Under the pieces are notes generated by a model, which had not been told where the DNA came from, searched no databases, and saw nothing but the letters and a program-made list of their open reading frames with translations. From the NCBI RefSeq assembly GCF_039523075.1, contig NZ_BAAAEP010000002.1, positions 169,370 to 233,369 on the forward strand: DNA of 64,000 nucleotides, read 5' to 3'. The position numbers were made by a program, and so were the translations under genes. The DNA comes from Caenispirillum bisanense. Its GTDB lineage: Bacteria; Pseudomonadota; Alphaproteobacteria; Rhodospirillales; Rhodospirillaceae. Of the stretch, positions 18,438 to 28,026 are shown piece after piece (position 1 is the first letter of the stretch; each line of letters opens with the position of its first letter).

Positions 18438-19012
18438 CAGACCTGCATGATCTCCTGTTCCTTGTGCTTCAGCGTCTCGTCGACCAGCTTGATGGCTTCG
18501 TCGGTGATCGCCTGCACTTCGGTGGAGTGGGCGCGGTGCTCGTCCTGCGAGATGACGCCGTCCTTTTCCATCTTCTTCAGCGTGTCCATGCCGTCGCGGC
18601 GGACGTTGCGGATGGCGACGCGGGCGGCCTCGGTGTACTTGGCGGCCACCTTCGACAGTTCGGTGCGGCGCTCTTCCGTCAGCGGCGGGATCGGCACGCG
18701 GATGCTCTGGCCCTCGGCGGCCGGATTGAGGCCGAGGCCGGCGTCGCGGATGGCCTTTTCCACCGCCTTGGCCATGCTGCGGTCCCACACGTTGACCACC
18801 AGCATGCGCGGCTCAGGCACGCTCACGTTGGCGACCTGGTTGAGGGGCACACTGGAGCCGTAGGCGTCGACGACCACCGGTTCGAGGAGGCTGGTGTGGG
18901 CGCGACCGGTGCGCAGGCCGGCGAATTCCTTCTTGAGGACTTCCACCGTCTGTTCCATGCGGTGCTTCAGGTCCTTCTTGAGCGTCTTGAAATCGGCAAC
19001 GTCAGCGGACAC
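18437..19012 (-). CDS. frr: Ribosome recycling factor
   Basis: RRF, with EF-G, splits post-termination ribosomes. The 191-residue protein has the standard layout: an N-terminal helix (KTLKKDLKHRMEQTVEVLKK), FAGLRTGRAHTSLLEPV, domain II around VNVWDRSMAKAVEKAIRDAG, and a C-terminal helix with RNVRRDGMDTLKKMEKDG. It lies 3 bp after pyrH and overlaps uppS by one base. Confidence 0.97.
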
Positions 19013-19015
19013 GGC

Positions 19016-19738
19016 TCATTCCTCCTCGGTAATGATCGTATAACGGCCCTCGCCCTTCATCACGTGGGCGAAAGCGTCCTCTCCATGCATGTCGAAAACA
19101 ACGATCGGCAGCCGGTTTTCACGGGCCAGCGCAATGGCCGAGGCGTCCATCACCCGCAGGTTGCGGGCGAGCACGTCGGTATAGGTCAGGCGCGCGTAAT
19201 ACTCGGCGTCGGGCACCTTCTTCGGGTCGGCGGAATACACGCCGTCCACGTTGGTGGCCTTCAGAAGGGCGTCGCAGTTCATTTCCACGGCGCGCAGGGC
19301 GGCGGCCGTGTCGGTGGTGAAGAACGGGTTGCCGGTGCCGGCGGCGAAGATCACCACCCGGTCCTTCTCCATGTGGCGGATGGCGCGGCGGCGGATGTAG
19401 GGCTCGCACACCGCTTCCATGGGAATGGCGGACTGCACGCGGGTCTGCACGCCGCACTTTTCCAGGGCGCTCTGCACCGCCATGGCGTTCATCACCGTCG
19501 CCAGCATGCCCATGTAGTCGGCGCTGGTGCGGTCCATGCCCTGGGCGGCGCCGGAGACGCCGCGGAAGATGTTGCCGCCGCCGATGACCAGGCACACCTG
19601 CACCCCCATCTCCCGGACCGTGCGCACCTCGCGGGCGATGGCCGCCACGGTCTGGCTGTCGAGCCCGAATTCGCGCGGGCCCATCAGGCCCTCGCCGGAG
19701 ATTTTCAGAAGGACACGGCGAAATTGCGGCGCGGACAT
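19016..19738 (-). CDS. pyrH: UMP kinase
   Basis: PyrH phosphorylates UMP to UDP in pyrimidine nucleotide synthesis; it belongs to the amino-acid kinase family, not the NMP kinases. Motifs are RVLLKISGEGLMG at the N-terminus, VIGGGNIFRGVSG, FAAGTGNPFFTTDTAAALRA and ATNVDGVYSADPKK. The length of 240 residues is normal. ACGAGG lies 5 bp before the ATG. It is separated from tsf by 236 bp holding a tandem repeat and a long hairpin. Confidence 0.96.
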   Translation of the reverse strand: MSAPQFRRVLLKISGEGLMGPREFGLDSQTVAAIAREVRTVREMGVQVCLVIGGGNIFRGVSGAAQGMDRTSADYMGMLATVMNAMAVQSALEKCGVQTRVQSAIPMEAVCEPYIRRRAIRHMEKDRVVIFAAGTGNPFFTTDTAAALRAVEMNCDALLKATNVDGVYSADPKKVPDAEYYARLTYTDVLARNLRVMDASAIALARENRLPIVVFDMHGEDAFAHVMKGEGRYTIITEEE

Positions 19739-19810
19739 GGGGGCCTCGTTCGTGCTGTCGGACGACGGACGGATCTGGTCTGGCAGCCGCCGGCCGGGCC
19801 GGACGGTGGC

Positions 19811-19885
19811 CGGCGCAGCCGCGTACCACGGGTATCGGCGCAGCCGCGCCCCGGGATATCGCGACGCAGCCGCGTATCACGCCAG
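19811..19885. repeat. Three-copy tandem repeat, about 25-bp period
   Basis: In the tsf-pyrH gap the core GCAGCCGCG recurs three times with spacings of 25 and 26 bp (copies starting near 19811, 19836 and 19862). The flanking bases are also similar, e.g. CGTACCACGGGTATC, CGCCCCGGGATATC and CGTATCACGCC. No open reading frame makes sense of it. Function unknown; it may be a short array generated by slippage, or a set of binding sites. Confidence 0.6.
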
Positions 19886-19901
19886 GGCGCGCGGAGCGCA
19901 C

Positions 19902-19963
19902 GGAAAGGGGCGGCACCGGCCGGGGATGATATACACCATCCCGGCCGCTGTCGCCCCTTTTCC
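19902..19963 (-). terminator. Long nested hairpin after tsf
   Basis: Read on the minus strand just after the tsf stop, outer arms GGAAAAGGGGCG and CGCCCCTTTCC enclose inner arms GGCCGGGATG and CATCCCCGGCC around the loop GTGTATAT. The structure spans 62 nt. No T-run follows, so it could be a Rho-associated or processing hairpin rather than a classical intrinsic terminator. Confidence 0.55.
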
Positions 19964-19974
19964 AAAGGACTCAG

Positions 19975-20901
19975 TTACTTCTTGAGCTGCGCGGCAACTT
20001 CGGCAGCAAAGTCCTTTTCTTCCTTCTCGACGCCTTCGCCGAGGGCGAAGCGCACGAAGCCGGTCATCTTGATCGGCGCGCCGAGGGTCTTGGCAGTGTC
20101 GTCGATGACCTTCTGCACCTTGCGGTCCGGGTCCATCACGAACGGCTGCTCCAGCACCACGACTTCCTCGTAGTACTTGCGCAGACGGCCTTCGACCATC
20201 TTGGCGATGATCTCTTCCGGCTTGCCGGAGGCGCGGGCCTGCTCGGACAGCACGTCGCGCTCACGGTCCAGCGCCTCGGTGGAAACCGAGTCGACGGTCA
20301 GGAACTGCGGGTTGGCGGCGGCCACGTGCATGGCGATCTGCTTGCCCAGCTCTTCCAGCTTGGCGGCATCGCCGGCGGACTCCAGCGCCACCAGCACGCC
20401 GATCTTGCCGAGGCCCGGCTTCACGGCATTGTGCATGTAGGCGGCGACCACGCCCTGCTCGACCTTCAGGACGGCGGCGCGACGCAGGTTCATGTTTTCG
20501 CCGATGGTGCCGATCAGGGCGGTCAGCTGGTCGCCGACGTTCTTGTCGGAGCCCGGGAAGGCGGCAGCCTTCACCGCCTCGACGTCGCCGCCGGTGGCGT
20601 AGGCGACGACGGCAGCGGTCTGCACGAAGTCCTGGAAGGTCTCGTTGCGGGCGACGAAGTCGGTCTCGGAGTTCACTTCCACGGCGGCGCCGGTGGTGCC
20701 TTCGGCCTTGACGGCGACCAGGCCCTCGGCGGCGACGCGGCCGGCCTTCTTGGCGGCAGCGGCGAGGCCCTTCTTGCGCAGCCAGTCGACCGCCGCTTCC
20801 AGGTCGCCATTGGTCTCGGCGAGCGCCTTCTTGCAGTCCATCATGCCGGCGCCGCTCTTCTCACGCAGCTCCTTCACCAGGGACGCGGTAATCTCGGCCA
20901 T
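19975..20901 (-). CDS. tsf: Translation elongation factor Ts
   Basis: EF-Ts recycles EF-Tu by exchanging GDP. The start MAEITASLVKELREKSGAGM, the signature MDCKKALAETNGDLEAAVDW and LRKKGLAAAAKKAGRVAAEG are typical. The core NSETDFVARNETFQDFV binds EF-Tu. The length of 308 residues is normal. GAGAGG precedes the chosen ATG. It is downstream of rpsB, but an intrinsic terminator sits between the two. Confidence 0.97.
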   Translation of the reverse strand: MAEITASLVKELREKSGAGMMDCKKALAETNGDLEAAVDWLRKKGLAAAAKKAGRVAAEGLVAVKAEGTTGAAVEVNSETDFVARNETFQDFVQTAAVVAYATGGDVEAVKAAAFPGSDKNVGDQLTALIGTIGENMNLRRAAVLKVEQGVVAAYMHNAVKPGLGKIGVLVALESAGDAAKLEELGKQIAMHVAAANPQFLTVDSVSTEALDRERDVLSEQARASGKPEEIIAKMVEGRLRKYYEEVVVLEQPFVMDPDRKVQKVIDDTAKTLGAPIKMTGFVRFALGEGVEKEEKDFAAEVAAQLKK

Positions 20902-20949
20902 CGTTAAACCTCTCGGTTGGCGTTCAAGCGGATCGGATTGAAAAACCTG

Positions 20950-20981
20950 AAAAAATGGCGGCGACCAAGGGCCGCCGCCAT
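20950..20981 (-). terminator. Intrinsic terminator/attenuator between rpsB and tsf
   Basis: Minus-strand arms ATGGCGGCG and CGCCGCCAT pair perfectly over 9 bp with a 9-nt loop and run straight into TTTTTT. This is a textbook intrinsic terminator between two genes usually read as one operon. It probably sets the S2 to EF-Ts ratio through partial read-through. Confidence 0.8.
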
Positions 20982-21001
20982 ATCCTGGGCGCGGGCCGAA
21001 A

Positions 21002-21790
21002 TCAGCCGTTCTGCGCCTCGGCAGCGGCTTCGGCCTCGTCCAGGCCGGCCTCGACCGGAGCTTCTTCCTGTTCGCCGATGTCGACGCCGGCGGCAGCCAT
21101 TTCGGCCGAGATGCCGTCCAGCACGGCGGCCGACAGCAGGTCGCAGTACAGCTTGATGGCGCGCAGGGCGTCATCGTTGCCCGGCACCGGGTAGGTGATG
21201 CCGTGCGGATCGGAGTTGGAGTCGAGCACCGCGATGACCGGGATGTTCAGCTTGTTGGCCTCGGCGATGGCCAGGCTTTCCTTCACGGTGTCGATGACGA
21301 AGATGAGGTCCGGCTGGCCGCCCATCTCCTTGATGCCGCCGAGGGCGCGGGTGAGCTTCTCACGCTCGCGCTCCAGGTTCAGCAGTTCCTTCTTGGTCAG
21401 GCCGGACACCGGGCCGCCCGCCATCATCTCGTCCAGCTCGCGCAGGCGCTTGATGGAGTTGGAGACGGTCTTCCAGTTGGTCAGCATGCCGCCGAGCCAG
21501 CGGTGGTTGACGTAGTACTGGCCGCAGCGGGTGGCCGCCTCGGCGACGATGTCGGCCGCCTGGCGCTTGGTGCCGACGAACAGCACGCGGCCGCCGTTGG
21601 CGACGACGTCACGCACGGCTTCCATGGCGCGGTGCAGCATCGGAACGGTCTGCTGCAGGTCGATGATGTGCACGCCGTCGCGAACGCCGTACAGGTACGG
21701 AGCCATGCGCGGGTTCCAGCGACGGGTGTTGTGGCCGAAGTGGCAGCCGGCCTCGATGAGGTGGCGCAGGGTAAAGGTCGGAAGGGCCAT
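21002..21790 (-). CDS. rpsB: 30S ribosomal protein S2
   Basis: S2 joins the 30S subunit late and stabilises S1 binding. The N-terminus MALPTFTLRHLIEAGCHFGH and the motif TRRWNPRMAPYLYG are diagnostic, followed by GTKRQAADIVAEAA and NHRWLGGMLTNWKT. The C-terminus has an Ala/Glu-rich tail with QEEAPVEAG (262 residues in total). The start at 21790 follows AGAGGAC; the frame is open upstream but lacks family similarity. It has its own promoter and a leader of about 118 nt. Confidence 0.97.
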   Translation of the reverse strand: MALPTFTLRHLIEAGCHFGHNTRRWNPRMAPYLYGVRDGVHIIDLQQTVPMLHRAMEAVRDVVANGGRVLFVGTKRQAADIVAEAATRCGQYYVNHRWLGGMLTNWKTVSNSIKRLRELDEMMAGGPVSGLTKKELLNLEREREKLTRALGGIKEMGGQPDLIFVIDTVKESLAIAEANKLNIPVIAVLDSNSDPHGITYPVPGNDDALRAIKLYCDLLSAAVLDGISAEMAAAGVDIGEQEEAPVEAGLDEAEAAAEAQNG

Positions 21791-21908
21791 GATGTCCTCT
21801 TTTCCGGTTGAGCCTCCGCGGGTGGAGTGAACCGGCCCCATGGCCGGCACCGGAACGACCAGGGCAGCAAAAAAGCAGCCCGGCCGCGCACCCGCGTGCG
21901 TGGTTGAG
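21791..21908 (-). promoter_or_regulatory. Long rpsB 5' leader, possible S2 autoregulatory RNA
   Basis: If the predicted promoter is right, about 118 nt precede rpsB. On the minus strand the leader opens with the hairpin-forming CGCACGCGGGTGCG, then GGGCTGC-TTTTTT-GCTGCCC, then GC-rich sequence up to the AGAGGAC ribosome-binding site. Leader-based control of rpsB is known in other bacteria; whether this sequence belongs to a described S2 leader family is not determined. Confidence 0.4.
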
Positions 21909-21914
21909 GCCCGC

Positions 21915-21943
21915 TATGTACAGCGCAGCCCCCGCTTTGGCAA
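21915..21943 (-). promoter_or_regulatory. Predicted rpsB promoter
   Basis: Minus-strand TTGCCA (21943-21938), a 17-bp spacer and TACATA (21920-21915). Each hexamer has 4/6 consensus matches and the spacing is ideal. It faces rpsB and lies in the gap behind gpx. Confidence 0.6.
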
Positions 21944-21990
21944 CCCCCTTGCACACGGGTGGGGGTGAAGAGTTGGTGACGCCCCCCGGC

Positions 21991-22557
21991 TCAGCTGCCC
22001 GGCAGCACCTGCTCGATGGCGGCGATCACCTTGTCGCTGTCGGGGCGGGTGACGGTGGAGAACCAGTCGACCAGGCGGCCGTCGGGGGCGATCAGGTACT
22101 TGTGGAAGTTCCACTTGGGCGCCGCCACCATGCCCAGCTCGCCGCGCGCCCACTGGTAGAACGGATGGGCGCCGTCGCCGCTGACCATGGTCTTTTCCGC
22201 CAGCGGGAAGTCGACGCTGAAGGTGGTGGCGCAGAACTCCTGGATCTCGGCCTCGGTGCCGGGCTCCTGGCCGCCGAAGTCGTTGGACGGCACGCCGAGC
22301 ACCACCAGCCCGCGGTCGCGGTAGCGCTGCCACACCGCCTGCAGCTGCTCGTACTGGGAGGTGAAGCCGCACTGGCTGGCGGTATTGACCACCAGCACCG
22401 CCTTGCCGGCAAACTGCGACAGCGGCAGCGGGGTGCCGTCGATGGCGGTGAAGGTGAAGGCATGGGCCGATCCCCCCTGCCCGCCCGCCTGGGCGCCGCC
22501 GCCGGCGCCGAACAGGCTGGCGACGGCCACCGCCGCGGCGGTCAGAAACCTAATCAT
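21991..22557 (-). CDS. Exported glutathione peroxidase-family protein
   Basis: This is a thiol peroxidase of the glutathione peroxidase superfamily that reduces peroxides. A signal peptide (hydrophobic about residues 4-22, AQA cleavage site) predicts periplasmic location, where thioredoxin-like donors rather than glutathione are likely. The catalytic Cys is in VNTASQCGFTSQY (Cys, not Sec). The partner Gln is in GVPSNDFGGQEPG, and Trp and Asn are in PKWNFHKYL, so the tetrad is complete. The length is 188 residues. Its start lies inside the 3' end of the sulfite-oxidase-like gene (8-bp overlap), so the pair is probably cotranscribed. Confidence 0.93.
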   Translation of the reverse strand: MIRFLTAAAVAVASLFGAGGGAQAGGQGGSAHAFTFTAIDGTPLPLSQFAGKAVLVVNTASQCGFTSQYEQLQAVWQRYRDRGLVVLGVPSNDFGGQEPGTEAEIQEFCATTFSVDFPLAEKTMVSGDGAHPFYQWARGELGMVAAPKWNFHKYLIAPDGRLVDWFSTVTRPDSDKVIAAIEQVLPGS

Positions 22558-23218
22558 ACCGTTCCTCCGTCCACGGATCGCCGTGCATGTGGTAGCCGCG
22601 CTGCTCCCAATAGCCGGGGCGGTCCTCGTCCATCACCTCGATGTGGCGCAGCCATTTGGCGCTCTTCCAGAAATAGAGCCTCGGCACCACCACCCGCACC
22701 GGGCCGCCGTGATCGGGCGACAGCGGCGCGCCGTCCAGGCGGTGGGCCAGCAGCACGCCCTCGGCCGCGAATTCGTCCAGCGGCACGTTGGTGGAATAGC
22801 CGTCATAGGACCGCAGCATCACCGCCCGCGCCGCCGCCGTCGGCCGCACCACCGACAGCAGATGCCGCGTCGTAACCCCCTGCCAGGCGGTGTCGTAGCG
22901 CGACCAGGCGGTGACGCAATGGATGTCGCTGACGGTATCGACCTGCGGCTGCGCCATGAAGGTGGTCCAGTCCCACGTCACCGGGGTCTCCACGCTGCCG
23001 CCGACGCTCAGGCGCCAGGAGGCGGTATCCACCTGCGGCACCATGCCGAGGTCGAGCCGCGGCAAGTGCCCCACCAGCCGCTGCCCCGGCGGCAGCCGGT
23101 GCCGGGCGGGATCGGCGGCGGCGCCAGTCAGCGCCCGCCCTGCCTCCGCCCACTGCATCTTGGTACGGACCAGCCTGTCGTTCGGATCGCTGGCGGGGCT
23201 CTCGTCGTCGTGGGTCAA
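22550..23218 (-). CDS. Sulfite-oxidase-like molybdopterin oxidoreductase
   Basis: The protein has the molybdopterin-binding fold of the sulfite oxidase/MsrP superfamily. The Mo-ligating Cys is in SDIHCVTAWSRYDTAWQGV, and the conserved SYDGYSTNVPLDE and HGGPVRVVVPRLYFWKSAKW follow. It has no Tat signal peptide, unlike MsrP, so it appears cytoplasmic; the substrate is unknown. I prefer a TTG start at 23218, whose TTGA overlaps the DUF983 stop and gives MTHDDESPASDPNDRLVRTK, similar to relatives. An in-frame ATG at 23254 is possible but lies deep in the upstream gene. Confidence 0.85.
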   Translation of the reverse strand: MTHDDESPASDPNDRLVRTKMQWAEAGRALTGAAADPARHRLPPGQRLVGHLPRLDLGMVPQVDTASWRLSVGGSVETPVTWDWTTFMAQPQVDTVSDIHCVTAWSRYDTAWQGVTTRHLLSVVRPTAAARAVMLRSYDGYSTNVPLDEFAAEGVLLAHRLDGAPLSPDHGGPVRVVVPRLYFWKSAKWLRHIEVMDEDRPGYWEQRGYHMHGDPWTEERYD

Positions 23219-23682
23219 TGCTGATGCTCGTCGCCGCGCAGGTTGAGGGACCACATGAGGCCGAGCGCCATGCCCTTGGCGCGCGGCAGGAACAGCAGCA
23301 CCATTTCCAGCCCGACCAGGGTCCAGATGATCAGGTGGGCGGTCAGCGACGGCTGGAACAAGGTCTCGACCAGGATCGCCAGCGGCACCAGCACGTGGCC
23401 GATCACCAGGATGCCGAGCCAGGGGGCGAAGTCGTCGGTGCGGATGGCGCTGTAGTCCTCGCCGCAGCAGTCGCAGGCCGGGTTGGGCTCAAGGAAGCGC
23501 CGCAGCACCTTGCCTTCGCCGCAGCGCGGGCAGCGCAGGCGGAAGCCGCGCGCCATGCAGCGCAGGATGGGGCCGCGCTTGCGCCGCTCCGCCGCGTTGA
23601 CGGCCTTGTGGGCGGCCCATTCCGCTTCCCACGACGTGGTCTCGCCCTCGCGGGCCGGAGGATCGTCTCGGTGCGCGGTCAT
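23215..23682 (-). CDS. DUF983 family small membrane protein
   Basis: The 155-residue protein has an N-terminal cytoplasmic part with two CxxC pairs (RCPRCGEGK and CDCCGEDY), a rubredoxin- or zinc-ribbon-like arrangement, followed by two membrane helices (about residues 90-112 and 118-137). The function of DUF983 is not established. GGAAGG before the ATG at 23682 supports this start over an upstream one. It leads a three-gene overlapping row with the molybdoenzyme and the peroxidase. Confidence 0.85.
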   Translation of the reverse strand: MTAHRDDPPAREGETTSWEAEWAAHKAVNAAERRKRGPILRCMARGFRLRCPRCGEGKVLRRFLEPNPACDCCGEDYSAIRTDDFAPWLGILVIGHVLVPLAILVETLFQPSLTAHLIIWTLVGLEMVLLFLPRAKGMALGLMWSLNLRGDEHQH

Positions 23683-23769
23683 GCTGTCGCCTTCCGTGGC
23701 TGCCAGCCCTTGATATTCGAGCCTTTGGCCGCAGCCGCAAGACACAAAGAGTCAAGGGCTTATGCGCGG

Positions 23770-24525
23770 TCAGAAGTGCGCGATGTATCCGCCGTCAACG
23801 AACAGCACATGGCCGGTGACGTAGGAGGCGGCGTCGGAGGCAAGAAAGACCACCGCGCCGCCGATCTCCTCCGGCCGGCCCCAGCGGCCGAGGGAGGTGC
23901 GGCGGGCGAGCCAGTCGGCGATGCCGGCGTCGGCCACCATGGCGGCATTGGCGTCGGTGGCGAAGAAGCCGGGCGCCACCGCGTTGACGGTGATGCCCTG
24001 CCCGCCCAGTTCCGCCGCCAGGGCGCGGGTCAGCGCCTCCAGCCCGCCCTTGGACATGGTGTAGGCGGCGTCGCCGGCGCGGGAGATGGGGCCGGCGATG
24101 GAGGTGACGTTGATGATCCGACCCCGCCCCTTGCCCGCCATCTGCCGCGCCGCCGCCCGGCTGAGGTGGAATGGCGCCACCAGGTTGGTCTCCAGCAGCC
24201 GCCGCGCCGCCGCCGTGTCCAGCTGGTCGAGCGGACGGCGGTCGCGGGCGCCGGCGTTGTTCACCAGGATGTCGAGGCCGCCGAACCGGTCGGCGATGCG
24301 GGCGAAGGCGGCTTCGCAGGCGGCCTCGTCGGTGATGTCGAGCGGCAGCGCCACCGCCCCCGGCAGCCGCGCCGCCAGGGCCTCCAGCGGCGCCGGGCTG
24401 CGGCCGGCGAGCAGCACCGTCGCCCCCGACCCGGCCAGTGCCATCGCCGACGCGGCCCGGAGGCCGCCGCCGGCGCCGGTCACCAGCGCCACCCGTCCCG
24501 TCAGATCGAAAGCCGTCGCCGCCAT
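23770..24525 (-). CDS. Short-chain dehydrogenase/reductase
   Basis: An NAD(P)-dependent oxidoreductase of the classical SDR family, 251 residues from the ATG at 24525. The catalytic Ser is in NVTSIAG and the Tyr/Lys pair in YTMSKGG; NNAG is present. The nucleotide-binding motif reads TGAGGGLR instead of TGxxxG(I/L)G, so the last Gly is replaced by Arg. The C-terminal segment DAASYVTGHVLFVDGG is standard. It follows glpK by 60 bp on the same strand and may belong to the glycerol operon; no specific substrate can be named. Confidence 0.85.
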   Translation of the reverse strand: MAATAFDLTGRVALVTGAGGGLRAASAMALAGSGATVLLAGRSPAPLEALAARLPGAVALPLDITDEAACEAAFARIADRFGGLDILVNNAGARDRRPLDQLDTAAARRLLETNLVAPFHLSRAAARQMAGKGRGRIINVTSIAGPISRAGDAAYTMSKGGLEALTRALAAELGGQGITVNAVAPGFFATDANAAMVADAGIADWLARRTSLGRWGRPEEIGGAVVFLASDAASYVTGHVLFVDGGYIAHF

Positions 24526-24585
24526 GCCTGCCTCATCCGCCAGTGGTCGGCGCAGGGATGCCACGCCCGGCCGGCAGGGGCAAGA

Positions 24586-26094
<1,509 letters not shown>

Positions 26095-26113
26095 GGTGCT
26101 CGGTCTCCCCCGG

Positions 26114-26151
26114 AAAAGAAGGGGCCGGCGGCGCGGGTGCGCCCCCGGCCC
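26114..26151 (-). terminator. Attenuator-like hairpin between glpV and glpK
   Basis: On the minus strand GGGCCGG and CCGGCCC (26151-26145 and 26028+94 to 26128, i.e. 26122-26128) frame further GC pairs, and TTCTTTT follows at 26120-26114. It resembles an intrinsic terminator and lies inside an operon, so partial read-through to glpK is likely. Confidence 0.55.
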
Positions 26152-26186
26152 GAGTTGGGGTTAGGAAGGGTACGGGAGGAAGCGGA

Positions 26187-27911
26187 TCAGTTGGCCGCGT
26201 TGGCGTCCTGCCAGGACTTGACCAGTTCGTCGTAGGAGACGGTCTGGCCCTGTTCCTTCTCGTTCGCCAGCTTGGGCTTGGGCGCGCCCGGCTGGTCGAA
26301 CCAGTACTGGGCGTCGCGCGGCTCGTTCAGCTTGGGGCCGCACTCGCCCTGGATGCCGGCACGCTCCAGGCGGGCCATGACGTCATCCTGCTGCTTCGCC
26401 AGGGTGTCCATGGCCTGCTGCGGCGTCACCTCGCCGGTCACCGCCTGGGCGACGTTCTGCCACCACAGCTGCGCCAGCTTCGGGTAGTCGGGCACGTTGG
26501 TGCCGGTCGGGGTCCACAGCACGCGGGCCGGGCTGCGGTAGAACTCCACCAGACCGCCCAGCTTGGGCGCCCGTTCGGTGAAGGACTCATGCCGGATGTC
26601 GCTGTCGCGGATGGGCGTCAGGCCGACGTGGGTCTTCTTCAGGCTGACCGACTTGGCGACGGTGAACTGGGCATAGAGCCAGGCCGCCTTGCGGCGCGCT
26701 TCCGGCGTCGACTTGAGCAGCGTCCACGAGCCGGCATCCTGGTAGCCGAGCTTCATGCCCTCTTCCCAGTACGGGCCGTGCGGGCTCGGCGCCATGCGCC
26801 ACTTGGGATTGCCGCTGTCGTCGACCACCGGCAGGCCGTCCTTGGCCATGTCGGCGGTGAAGGCGGTGTACCAGAATATCTGCTGGGCGACGTTGCCCTG
26901 CGCCGGCACCGGCCCGGCCTCGGAGAAGGTCATGCCGGCCGCTTCCGGCGGCGCGTACTGCTTCAGCCAGTCGATGTACTTGGTGAGGGCGAAGACGGCG
27001 GCCGGGCCGTTGGTGTCGCCACCGCGCTCCACCGACGAGCCGACCGGGCGGCAGCCGTCGACGCGGATGCCCCATTCGTCCACCGGCTTGCCGTTGGGCA
27101 GGCCCTTGTCGCCGGCGCCGGCCATGGACAGCCAGGCATCGGTGAACCGCCAGCCGAGCGACGGGTCCTTCTTGCCGTAGTCCATGTGGCCGTAGACGCG
27201 CTGGCCGTTGATCTCCTTCACGTCGTTGGTGAAGAAGTCGGCGATGTCCTCATAGGCCGACCAGTTGACCGGCACGCCCAGGTCGTAGCCGTACTTTTCC
27301 TTGAACCGGGCCTGCAGGTCGGGGTCGCTGAACCAGTCGTAGCGGAACCAGTAGAGGTTGGCGAACTGCTGGTTGGGCAGCTGGTAGATCTTGCCGTCCG
27401 GCCCGGTGGTGAAGGAAATCCCCATGAAGTCCTGGATGTCCAGCATGGGGTTGGTGACGTCCTTGCCCGTGCCCTCCATCCAGTCGGACAGCGGCACCAC
27501 CTGGTCGTAGCGGATGTGGGTGCCGATGAGGTCGCTGTCGTTGACCCAGGCGTCATAGATGTTCTGGCCGGACTGCATCTGGGTCTGCAGCTTCTCGATC
27601 ACGTCGCCTTCGCCGATCAGGTCGTGGGTGACCTTGATGCCGGTGATCTCGGTGAAGGCGCGGGCGAGGGTCTTGGCCTCGTATTCATGGGTGGTGATGG
27701 TTTCCGAAACGACCTTGATGTCCATGCCCTTGAAGGGCTCGGCCGCCTTGATGAACCATTCCATCTCCTTCAGCTGGTCTTCCTTGGACAGCGTGGAGGG
27801 CTGGAACTCGCTCTCGATCCACCGCTTGGCCGCCTCCATGTCGGCCCAGGCGCTGCCGGGTCCGAGGACGACCAGCATGGCGGTGGCTGCCGCCAGCGAA
27901 CGACGCATCAT
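26187..27911 (-). CDS. glpV: Glycerol ABC transporter, substrate-binding protein
   Basis: This periplasmic binding protein (574 residues) resembles GlpV of the glycerol importer described in Rhizobium leguminosarum. A signal peptide (MMRRSLAAATAMLVVLGPGS, cleavage near AWA) is followed by a large extracellular solute-binding domain, longer than the usual 400-450 residues for this class. The start at 27911 is set by GGGAGGAA a few bases upstream; a second ATG follows at once. Substrate identity rests on operon context (glpD, glpK, glpR) as well as family similarity. Confidence 0.9.
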   Translation of the reverse strand: MMRRSLAAATAMLVVLGPGSAWADMEAAKRWIESEFQPSTLSKEDQLKEMEWFIKAAEPFKGMDIKVVSETITTHEYEAKTLARAFTEITGIKVTHDLIGEGDVIEKLQTQMQSGQNIYDAWVNDSDLIGTHIRYDQVVPLSDWMEGTGKDVTNPMLDIQDFMGISFTTGPDGKIYQLPNQQFANLYWFRYDWFSDPDLQARFKEKYGYDLGVPVNWSAYEDIADFFTNDVKEINGQRVYGHMDYGKKDPSLGWRFTDAWLSMAGAGDKGLPNGKPVDEWGIRVDGCRPVGSSVERGGDTNGPAAVFALTKYIDWLKQYAPPEAAGMTFSEAGPVPAQGNVAQQIFWYTAFTADMAKDGLPVVDDSGNPKWRMAPSPHGPYWEEGMKLGYQDAGSWTLLKSTPEARRKAAWLYAQFTVAKSVSLKKTHVGLTPIRDSDIRHESFTERAPKLGGLVEFYRSPARVLWTPTGTNVPDYPKLAQLWWQNVAQAVTGEVTPQQAMDTLAKQQDDVMARLERAGIQGECGPKLNEPRDAQYWFDQPGAPKPKLANEKEQGQTVSYDELVKSWQDANAAN

Positions 27912-27947
27912 GTGTGTTCCTCCCTGAATGCTCCGGGTGATTGCCCC

Positions 27948-27990
27948 GGATGCGGGTTCGATGCGGGTAAGGTGGTCGGGGGCCGCATCC
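27948..27990 (-). repeat. Inverted repeat in the glpU-glpV gap
   Basis: GGATGCGG at 27948-27955 and CCGCATCC at 27983-27990 form an 8-bp perfect inverted repeat with a 27-nt loop, and a second GATGCGGG copy lies at 27960-27967. Hairpins before binding-protein genes often protect the downstream mRNA and raise its level; that role is inference here. Confidence 0.4.
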
Positions 27991-28026
27991 TCCCCCGGTT
28001 CCCGGCCGGGTGCCGAGCCCGCAGGC

